Positions 8,592 to 15,010 of a stretch of DNA of 15,010 nt are shown one piece after another (the stretch's first letter is position 1; the number at the start of each line of letters is the position of its first letter). The DNA lies in contig CAMLPA010000028.1 of NCBI GenBank assembly GCA_946481605.1, positions 1 to 15,010 of the forward strand, read 5' to 3'. A program made the position numbers and the translations under genes. The stretch is from an uncultured Flavihumibacter sp. Lineage in GTDB: Bacteria; Bacteroidota; Bacteroidia; Chitinophagales; Chitinophagaceae. A model generated the notes under the pieces. That model was not told the DNA's origin. It saw only the letters and a program-made list of their open reading frames with translations, and searched no databases.

Positions 8592-11500
8592 TCAGCGTTC
8601 CTCCTCATTTTGTGAGGAGGCGTATTTGGAGGGAAGTACTTTGAATTCTTCTTTGAAGGCTTTGGCGAAATGTTTGGGGTTATTGAATCCTACTTCGTAA
8701 GCCACTTCTGAAACCGACAGGCCACTTTTTAACAGCAACTGCGCCGCTCTCTTCATCCGGATGGACCGGATGAATTCGATAGGGGTCTTACCGGTGAGCG
8801 AAAGGATTTTACGGTATAAAGTAACACGGTTCATAAACATATCCCTGCTGAAATCCTCTACCGAGAAGTCCGCGTTGTCCATATTTTTTTCTACCAGTTC
8901 CAGGGCCTGGCGCAGGAACTTTTCGTCAACCGGTGTGATGGTTACTTCGCCGGGATTCACTTCTATTTGTTTCTGGAAACGCTTCTGTAACAATTTCTGC
9001 TGGGCAATCAGGTTCCTGATGCGGGAGGCCAGAATTTCGAAGGTGAATGGTTTGGTAACATAATCGTTCACCCCCACTTTCAGTCCTTCCAGTTGTTTTT
9101 CCTCACTCCCCATAGCAGTGAGCAGGATAATGGGGATGTGCGCCGTGAGGGTTTCGCTTTTGAGCTTTGCGGACATTTCAATACCATCCATCTGGGGCAT
9201 CATCACATCGCTCACCACGAGGTCGGGCATCAGGGCCCGGGCTTTCTCGAGCCCTTCTTTGCCGTTTGTGGCCTCTTCTACCTCGTAAGTTGCCTTCAGG
9301 TTTTCTTTCAGGTAAAACCGGATGTCTTCATTATCTTCCACTACCAGCACCATTTTTTTCCTGCCGTTACCAGCACCTTCTTCTGACAATAATTTTCCGG
9401 CATCCTCTTCCAATACTGAAACAGAACTGGTTTTTACCGCGGCATCGTAAATCTTTTTCGCGGGGATCAATACCGTAAAAGTGGTGCCTTTATCGGGTGC
9501 GCTCTTCACGGAAATCACGCCCTGGTGCAGTTTGACGAACTCTTTTGTGATGGCCAGTCCAATACCTGTGCCCTGGTTCACCATCGTTTCCGGCACATCG
9601 GTCTGGAAGAATCTTTCGAATATCTTTTCCTGCTTGTCGGCAGGAATGCCGATACCTGTATCACTTACTTCTATCGCAAGCGTGCCTTCACTGGCTTCGC
9701 CTGCCGGTGGATGGTAGTGAAGCGCCAGGTTCACGCTTCCGTTTTCACTGGTGTATTTGAACGCATTGGAAAGGAGGTTGAACAATATTTTTTCGATTTT
9801 ATCCCTGTCGAAATAGATTTCCAGGTGATCGGTATTGGATTGAAAAGAGAAGGCCATATTCTTTTTCTCCGCGATGTCAAGAAACGAATCACTGATGTCT
9901 TTACTGAAAGCGATGATATCGCCGATAGCCGGGTGCAGTTTAATTTCCTGCACTTCCATTTTGCGGAAGTCGAGCAATTGGTTCACCAGGTTCAGGAGAC
10001 GTTTGGCGTTCCTTTGCACGAGACTGAGTTGTTTCTTCTGTTCTTCATTGGTGGTTTGCCGGATGATTTTATCCAGTGGAGAGATGATCAGGCTAAGCGG
10101 CGTGCGGAACTCATGGCTTACATTGGTGAAGAATTTTGTTTTCAGTTGCTCCACGGCCTGGGCGCGTATGGCTTCCCGACGCTTTTGCTGTACTTCGTAA
10201 CGCATGTGGATGCGTTCAAGAATGATCCTTCGCGCCAGCCAGAATAAACCCGCAGCCATCAACAGGTACACGATATAAGCTGCGGTGGTTCTCCAGAAAG
10301 GCGGCAGTATTTTTATTTTCAGCGTTTTCTCGGGACTCCAGGCACCATCCCTGTTCAGCACTTTCACTTTAAAGAGATACGATCCCGGGCTGAGGTTGGT
10401 GTAGGTGGCCCTGCGCTGGTCGCCGGAAACATAAAGCCAGTCTGCATTAAAGCCTTCCATTTTGTACGCGTACTTATCGATGGCACCCTGCCTGAAATCC
10501 AGCGACGTGAACTCAATAGAGAATACGTTCTCTTTGTATTTCAGCGCGATGCTTTCCAGGTGCGACAATGCGTTCGGGAGCAATACGCGCCCGTCAACGT
10601 TTTCTCCGGGCGATACATTTCTGCCCAGCAACTGAAATCCCGTTAGTACAATGTCCGGCCTGTGTTCCTGCTTTCTGATCTTTCCCGGGTCAATAATATT
10701 AAATCCGGAAGGACCGCCAAAGATCAATTCCCCGCGCGCTGTTTTCAAAGCCGCGTTCTCATTGAATTCCCTGTTCTGCAGGTTATTCGATTCATCGTAA
10801 TTCACTGCCTTAAAATCATACCCCGTATTTGTTTTAAGGCGCAGCAGATTGCACAAACCGTTTGGCGTGGACACCCATATCATACCGGCGTTATCTTCCA
10901 GCACATCCAATATCATATTGTCGGGCAGGCCGTTGGCGGTGGTGAGTACGTGGAATGTATTGGTTTTCGGGTCAAGCATATTCAGGCCTTCCCGTGTACC
11001 CAGCCAGGTGTTTTCGGCTTTGTCTTCCAGGATACAGGTGATGTTGTTGTTGCTTAAACTGTTCTCTTTCTGGGCGTTCGTTTGATAAGTTGCGGCCACA
11101 GACAGGTTTTTGTTCAGCACGATCACACCGCCGGAGGTACCGATCCAAATTCGTCCCGCTTTGTCCTGCCTGATGCTTGACACATAATCCGAAGGAATGG
11201 CGAGGGCCTGGTCCGTTTCATACGCCACATGTGTAAACTTCCCGGACGCGCGGTTAAGCAGGTCCACACCGCCCCCCAATGTACCCACCCATAAATTGTG
11301 TTCCCGGTCCTCAAACAGTTCCCATACATTGTCGTTCACCAAACTGGTGGTATCTCCTTCCCGGTGTCGGTAATGCGTGAATTTTCTCCCATCGAAACTG
11401 CTCAGTCCCCCGAAGTAGGTTCCCACCCACACCACACCTTTGTGGTCGATGATGAGGCTCACCACCACGTTATTGTTCAGGCTGTTGGGGTTAGTAGGAT

Positions 11501-12704
11501 CGTGCAGGTATTGCTTGAAAGTATTCCGTTTCCGGTCGAAAAATATCAGCCCTCCGCCGTTGGTACCGATCCATAAATTGCCATCCCTGTCTTCCACAAA
11601 GCGGTTCACATCATCATAAGGCAGGCTGTTGCGGTTGAATTCCTGGTGCCGGAAGAGCGGGAAAAACGTGACGCTGCTGTTCAGGTAGCTGACCCCTTGT
11701 TTGTAAGTGCCGAGCCAGATGCCGCCCCGGTCGTCCCTGTACATGGCAGTGATGCTGTTCTGGCTGAGGCTGCGCGGGTCCTTGGGATCGTTGAGCAGGT
11801 AATTGACCCTTAAGCCATTTTTTTTGTTGATGAGGTTCACACCGCCGTGGTCAGTAGCCACCCATATCATGCCGTTTTCGTCTTCTACAATCTGGGTCAC
11901 GAGGTCAGTGTTCAGCTTACCTGTTGCCGAACGTTCATTGAAAGGTGTAATCCTGTTTAATGCGGGCTGAAACAAGAGGGCCCCGCTGTTGATGGCCCAC
12001 AACCAGAGGTCGCCATCGCGGTCCTCAAAAACATGGTAGAAATGCGTGCCAGGGTTAGTTTCCCTGAGAGCGTTAGACTGAAACAACAGTTTCCCCGATA
12101 CGATAGCATACAACCTGAGTATACCATTCTGCAGCACCACCCACAACTTTCCATCACGGGTTTCGGCTACAGCAGTCACTGTTTCTCCATCATCAGCGCC
12201 GAACCGCCCCCTTTCGGGAGCAGCATTTTCCGCCTCTTTGTAAAAATAGAGTTCCGCATTTTCATACAGTATCCAATACCTTCCTTCGCGGCCTTTGGTG
12301 ATGGAACTGATCGTTCCGGCCGGTAACGCAAGCCGCTTTAGAAAAGCATCTGTATCATCATCGAATTGTTCCCGGGCCGGATCGTAAATACACGGACCTC
12401 CTGCTGTTTTGATGAAAATTTTTCCGCCCGGCGCCTCATACAAGCCTGAGATATTATTGTCGCGGAGCGAGGTACTGTCATTGTACCGTTTTCTGAACAC
12501 CTTACAGGCGTAGCCATCGTAACGGTTCAGACCGGCCATGGTGCCGAACCACATAAAACCGTCGGCATCTTTCAGTATGGCCGTAACATGGTTGTGGGAA
12601 AGTCCGGAGTAAATATTGAGTTTGGAAAAATTGTACTGATCGGCCTGCGCGAAAGCATTCAGGTAAAGCAGGGATAAGAAAATTATCAGAATATGGCCAC
12701 GCAT
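8592..12704 (-). CDS. Hybrid two-component system (HTCS) sensor kinase/response regulator/AraC transcription factor
   Basis: This inner-membrane protein of 1370 residues joins sensor and transcription factor in one chain. I chose ATG 12704 because it opens directly into a signal peptide (MRGHILIIFLSLL to AFAQ). An in-frame ATG at 12758 would add 18 residues that do not look like a signal. From the N-terminus it has a periplasmic two-component-regulator propeller region (about 27-672, many GxIWxGT-type blades), a Y_Y_Y domain (about 740-800) and a membrane helix (about 807-825). HisKA follows with NVSHEFRTPL (His864), then an HATPase with N976/N980, DTGIGIP and GTGIGLAI. The receiver has E1123, D1124, phospho-acceptor Asp1166, T1196 and K1218. 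An AraC helix-turn-helix lies at about 1267-1365. All catalytic residues look intact. It lies directly upstream of the PUL in the same direction and is very likely its activator; the ligand is probably an oligosaccharide released from the target glycan. Confidence 0.97.
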   Translation of the reverse strand: MRGHILIIFLSLLYLNAFAQADQYNFSKLNIYSGLSHNHVTAILKDADGFMWFGTMAGLNRYDGYACKVFRKRYNDSTSLRDNNISGLYEAPGGKIFIKTAGGPCIYDPAREQFDDDTDAFLKRLALPAGTISSITKGREGRYWILYENAELYFYKEAENAAPERGRFGADDGETVTAVAETRDGKLWVVLQNGILRLYAIVSGKLLFQSNALRETNPGTHFYHVFEDRDGDLWLWAINSGALLFQPALNRITPFNERSATGKLNTDLVTQIVEDENGMIWVATDHGGVNLINKKNGLRVNYLLNDPKDPRSLSQNSITAMYRDDRGGIWLGTYKQGVSYLNSSVTFFPLFRHQEFNRNSLPYDDVNRFVEDRDGNLWIGTNGGGLIFFDRKRNTFKQYLHDPTNPNSLNNNVVVSLIIDHKGVVWVGTYFGGLSSFDGRKFTHYRHREGDTTSLVNDNVWELFEDREHNLWVGTLGGGVDLLNRASGKFTHVAYETDQALAIPSDYVSSIRQDKAGRIWIGTSGGVIVLNKNLSVAATYQTNAQKENSLSNNNITCILEDKAENTWLGTREGLNMLDPKTNTFHVLTTANGLPDNMILDVLEDNAGMIWVSTPNGLCNLLRLKTNTGYDFKAVNYDESNNLQNREFNENAALKTARGELIFGGPSGFNIIDPGKIRKQEHRPDIVLTGFQLLGRNVSPGENVDGRVLLPNALSHLESIALKYKENVFSIEFTSLDFRQGAIDKYAYKMEGFNADWLYVSGDQRRATYTNLSPGSYLFKVKVLNRDGAWSPEKTLKIKILPPFWRTTAAYIVYLLMAAGLFWLARRIILERIHMRYEVQQKRREAIRAQAVEQLKTKFFTNVSHEFRTPLSLIISPLDKIIRQTTNEEQKKQLSLVQRNAKRLLNLVNQLLDFRKMEVQEIKLHPAIGDIIAFSKDISDSFLDIAEKKNMAFSFQSNTDHLEIYFDRDKIEKILFNLLSNAFKYTSENGSVNLALHYHPPAGEASEGTLAIEVSDTGIGIPADKQEKIFERFFQTDVPETMVNQGTGIGLAITKEFVKLHQGVISVKSAPDKGTTFTVLIPAKKIYDAAVKTSSVSVLEEDAGKLLSEEGAGNGRKKMVLVVEDNEDIRFYLKENLKATYEVEEATNGKEGLEKARALMPDLVVSDVMMPQMDGIEMSAKLKSETLTAHIPIILLTAMGSEEKQLEGLKVGVNDYVTKPFTFEILASRIRNLIAQQKLLQKRFQKQIEVNPGEVTITPVDEKFLRQALELVEKNMDNADFSVEDFSRDMFMNRVTLYRKILSLTGKTPIEFIRSIRMKRAAQLLLKSGLSVSEVAYEVGFNNPKHFAKAFKEEFKVLPSKYASSQNEEER
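8600..8620. repeat. Perfect 8-bp inverted repeat at the 3' end of the HTCS gene
   Basis: CCTCCTCA (8600-8607) and TGAGGAGG (8613-8620) form a perfect stem around a 5-nt loop, inside the last codons of the HTCS gene and just before its TGA (8592-8594). On the minus strand no T-run follows, so it does not look like a standard intrinsic terminator. It may be an mRNA 3'-end or stability element, or simply reflect the SSQNEEER coding sequence. Confidence 0.4.
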
Positions 12705-12916
12705 CTGTTCAGGTTTGTTGCCGGAAACTTCCTCCTTTGTACTTCCAGGTATCAGCATCCGTTAAGCAGTTAATTGACTGTTTAAGATAGGTGTTTTAGG
12801 ATAGAAAACAGTGAGAGATGCACAGTAGAAGGTCAATTTTCTGGAATAAGATGGAATTATATTATGACCCGGAAGATTTTAAGGTCGGAAACATTGTTTA
12901 AAAAAATCTCAGAATA

Positions 12917-13972
12917 TTACCCCTTCATCCCACACAATGCTTTCACCTTACTCAACCACTTCATCTTCATCCCAAAATGATCCATATCACACACCAGTTC
13001 ATCCCTGCGCATCGTCCTTAGCCGGTCTATATCAGCCTTCCCGTCCGTATTGCGCTCCAGTTGCTCCAATGCCAGTAAACACATGGCATTCATGGCGTGG
13101 AAGGTGATGCTGTTTTTTTCCTTTCCTTTAACCGGAAAAGGGAGTTCAGCAAGTTGCCGGTTCAACAAATGCACTTCATTCAACAGCCATGCCCGCAGTT
13201 TACTGTAATCGCCATACAGATTGGGAATGGTGTACACGTTGTGCTGTATGTCCTTGTACACATCAAACACATCGTTGGTGAATTGCAGCAACCCCGCTAC
13301 ACGGCGTACCAGTTCCAGTTCCTGAGCCGAAGGAAACCGTTCCAGCAACCGGTAAAACAACAGGAAGGAGTGGTAACTTTTTTCGATCATAATTGCTGAA
13401 AGCGCCGCTTCGGAAACGGCCATATCTTTTTGTTCCAGCGATCGTTGCTGCCAGTGAAACACTTGCAAGAACTGAGTTTTAAAAGAAGCGGGATCTTTTA
13501 AACTGTCCAGAATGGAACAGTACAGCGTGCAAACAATTTTTTCGTTCGGAAACTCAGGCTGAAAGCCGTGCGGATCGGCGGTAAGCGATCGTATTCTTTC
13601 CGCAAGTATCCCTTCTTCAAAAAGATCATCATAAAAAGGAGAGAGCAAACTGAGGCGCAGTATGTTCTCCTCTTCCGTGGCGCTCAGTTTCCACCCGTTC
13701 AATTCGTAAAAACTTCCGCAGATAACGTGCAGGGAGAGTTCCCAGTATTTTCTGATCCGGACCAGGCCGGAAGGCTTCAACCGATTTTTTTCAGCAAGAA
13801 GTGGCACCAGTAATTCCTGTGTCCTGGCTTCAAAATAAGGTTCCTGCCGCTTCATGGTGCGCCAAAGCCGGAAGAGCTGTAACGTAATACCGGGTATGGT
13901 TACCCCCAATCCATTAAAGGAAGAAAGATTCTCCGCAGCAAATACGGTATTGGAATGAGCGGCGTTTGACAT
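12917..13972 (-). CDS. Class I isoprenoid (terpene/prenyl) synthase-like protein
   Basis: This 351-residue, largely alpha-helical soluble protein has no signal peptide. Two acidic motifs at the expected separation suggest the class I isoprenoid synthase fold. The first is SPFYDDLFEE (Asp115, Asp116, Glu119, Glu120), like the DDxx(D/E) metal-binding motif. The second is FTNDVFDVYKD (Asn233, Asp234, Asp237, Asp241), which resembles both the second DDxxD motif of prenyl transferases and the NSE/DTE motif of terpene synthases. Such enzymes bind three Mg2+ ions and ionise a prenyl diphosphate. The family assignment is by motif and helical character only; substrate and product are unknown, and a diverged or non-catalytic member is possible. 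It is 212 nt (158 nt by the longer start) upstream of the HTCS on the same strand, so a separate transcript is likely. It diverges from the MFS transporter gene across 77 bp. No other isoprenoid gene is visible in the window. Confidence 0.7.
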   Translation of the reverse strand: MSNAAHSNTVFAAENLSSFNGLGVTIPGITLQLFRLWRTMKRQEPYFEARTQELLVPLLAEKNRLKPSGLVRIRKYWELSLHVICGSFYELNGWKLSATEEENILRLSLLSPFYDDLFEEGILAERIRSLTADPHGFQPEFPNEKIVCTLYCSILDSLKDPASFKTQFLQVFHWQQRSLEQKDMAVSEAALSAIMIEKSYHSFLLFYRLLERFPSAQELELVRRVAGLLQFTNDVFDVYKDIQHNVYTIPNLYGDYSKLRAWLLNEVHLLNRQLAELPFPVKGKEKNSITFHAMNAMCLLALEQLERNTDGKADIDRLRTMRRDELVCDMDHFGMKMKWLSKVKALCGMKG

Positions 13973-14028
13973 TGAACCGAAGATAGGAATTGTCTGATTT
14001 TACCACCAGCCGTTCTCTTCAAATACCC

Positions 14029-14036
14029 CATCTTTG
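14029..14036 (+). promoter_or_regulatory. Possible -7 element for the MFS transporter gene
   Basis: CATCTTTG matches TAnnTTTG at five of six fixed positions and is followed by CA, a common extension. It ends 13 nt before the chosen TTG start, so the mRNA would have a leader of only a few bases. No convincing -33 element is present in the 77-bp divergent gap. Confidence 0.35.
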
Positions 14037-14049
14037 CAAAAAAATTCTC

Positions 14050-15010
14050 TTGAACACCACATATTCCCGCTCCCGGTATTATTCCCTCATTCTCATCCTC
14101 GGAGCGCTCACAGCTTTAGGACCCTTTTCCATCGACATGTACCTTCCCGGTTTCCCGGCCATCGCCGCCGATCTGAACACCACCGAGGCCCAGGTTTCAC
14201 TTACATTATCCAGCTATTTTATCGGTATTACGGCGGGACAATTGCTATACGGTCCGCTGATTGATCGGTTTGGACGGAAAAACCCGCTGTACATCGGGCT
14301 CTCTGCATATATACTTGCTTCCGCGGGTTGCATGTACAGCAACAGCATTGAAAGCCTGATCGCATTGCGGTTCATACAGGCGGTGGGCAGTTGCGCGGCT
14401 GGGGTGGTATCCATTGCGATGGTGCGCGATCTTTTCCCGATTGAGGAGAACGCGAAAATATTCTCCATGCTGATCCTGGTACTCGGCACTTCGCCGCTCA
14501 TTGCCCCAACAGCGGGCGGTTATGTAACCAGTGCTTTCGGCTGGCACGCCGTTTTTTTCGTACTTACACTGATGGGGGTTGCTTTGCTGGCAGGCTGTAT
14601 TTTCGGATTACCGGAAAGCCGCAAGCCCGACCCATCGGTTTCCCTGAAACCCAAACCCATATTAATGGGCTTTGCAGGCGTGTTGCGGGAGCCGCGTTTC
14701 CTGGTGTATGTACTTACCGGTGCCATCGCTTTTGCCGCCCTGTTCGCTTATGTGGCCGGTTCCCCCTACGTATTCATGACCATTTTTAAAGTGAGCGATA
14801 AAGTGTATGGCTGGATATTCGCATTCTTATCCATCGGCTTTATCGGCGCGAGCCAACTGAACAGGCTGTTCCTGCTGCATTTTTCCAGCAAGCAGATTGT
14901 TACTGCAGCTATTGTGTGTCAAACCATTACGGGCACGGTATTTACCATCGCGGCACTTTCGGGCTGGCTGGGTCTTTACAGCACCATCGCGTTCCTGTTC
15001 GTATTGCTTT
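14050..15010 (+). CDS. Bcr/CflA family MFS drug-efflux transporter (C-terminus outside window)
   Basis: The frame from TTG 14050 is open for 320 codons to the window edge; homologues have about 400 residues, so roughly the last fifth is missing. The TTG start gives a short N-terminus (NTTYSRSRYY) leading straight into the first membrane helix, as in Bcr/CflA proteins. The first in-frame ATG (14137, Met30) would cut helix 1. Signatures are SIDMYLPGFP (27-36) at the end of helix 1 and MFS motif A, with Gly63, Gly68, Asp72, Arg73, Gly75, Arg76 and Lys77. RFIQAVG (107-113) and a proline/glycine-rich motif C-like stretch (LGTSPLIAPTAGG, about 145-157) follow. Alternating hydrophobic helices fill the rest. 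The family exports drugs and small metabolites by proton antiport across the inner membrane. It diverges from the isoprenoid-synthase-like gene. No Shine-Dalgarno sequence is visible. Its substrate is unknown. Confidence 0.92.
   Translation, partial: MNTTYSRSRYYSLILILGALTALGPFSIDMYLPGFPAIAADLNTTEAQVSLTLSSYFIGITAGQLLYGPLIDRFGRKNPLYIGLSAYILASAGCMYSNSIESLIALRFIQAVGSCAAGVVSIAMVRDLFPIEENAKIFSMLILVLGTSPLIAPTAGGYVTSAFGWHAVFFVLTLMGVALLAGCIFGLPESRKPDPSVSLKPKPILMGFAGVLREPRFLVYVLTGAIAFAALFAYVAGSPYVFMTIFKVSDKVYGWIFAFLSIGFIGASQLNRLFLLHFSSKQIVTAAIVCQTITGTVFTIAALSGWLGLYSTIAFLFVLL

Noticed and set aside
8543..8592. 16-codon minus-strand mini-frame whose ATG overlaps the HTCS TGA (TGATG), with GAGGAGG upstream
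   Set aside because: The coupling arrangement is attractive, but the peptide is very short with no recognisable feature. The purine-rich stretch is explained by the HTCS Glu/Arg codons and the hairpin, and Bacteroidota rely little on Shine-Dalgarno sequences.
9525..10247. 240-codon plus-strand open frame
   Set aside because: It is antisense to the kinase region of the HTCS, has no recognisable domain, and is explained by the strong coding pattern on the opposite strand.
12900..12906. A7/T7 tract just after the isoprenoid-synthase-like gene, as a terminator
   Set aside because: No GC-rich stem precedes the T-run on the minus strand, so an intrinsic terminator cannot be supported.
12759..12916. 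Promoter for the HTCS gene in the gap downstream of the isoprenoid-synthase-like gene
   Set aside because: The best match (TATCTTAA on the minus strand) fits the -7 consensus at only four of six positions and has no clear -33 partner.
13973..14028. Minus-strand promoter for the isoprenoid-synthase-like gene
   Set aside because: TATCTTCG fits five of six -7 positions but lies only 7 nt from the ATG and has no -33 element, so it is too weak to call.

Overview
This window is almost certainly from a member of the phylum Bacteroidota, and most likely a Chitinophagaceae-type soil or plant-associated bacterium; the family is an inference. The evidence is a SusC/SusD pair, a hybrid two-component system (HTCS) regulator, a lipoprotein with IPT/TIG repeats, a TAnnTTTG-type promoter element and little use of Shine-Dalgarno sequences.

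Layout. Positions 1-12704, all on the minus strand, form a compact polysaccharide utilization locus (PUL). In the direction of transcription it reads: HTCS sensor/regulator (8592-12704, or from 12758), a 252-bp regulatory gap, a GH31 glycosidase with a PA14 insert (5481-8339), SusC (2233-5388), SusD (633-2225), and an IPT/TIG surface lipoprotein that runs off the left edge (1-612). Upstream on the same strand is a lone class I isoprenoid (terpene/prenyl) synthase-like protein (12917-13972). Diverging from it on the plus strand is a Bcr/CflA-type MFS efflux transporter that starts at TTG 14050 and runs off the right edge.

How the genes work together (inference from family knowledge). The TIG lipoprotein and SusD capture a glycan at the cell surface and SusC imports oligosaccharides in a TonB-dependent way. 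The GH31 enzyme then removes alpha-linked sugars, with alpha-xylosidase on xyloglucan-type fragments the leading guess. The HTCS senses a breakdown product with its periplasmic propeller and activates the GH31-susC-susD-TIG operon through its AraC-type DNA-binding domain. The gap before GH31 contains a perfect -7 element, TAGTTTTG. Upstream of it lies a 9-bp direct repeat, ATTGTTGCA, with copies starting 22 bp apart, plus a related inverted copy further out. This is a good candidate HTCS operator.

The least understood gene is the isoprenoid-synthase-like protein. It keeps recognisable metal-binding acidic motifs (DDLFEE and NDVFDVYKD), but its substrate and product cannot be read from the sequence. 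I saw no tRNA, rRNA, CRISPR array or insertion sequence.
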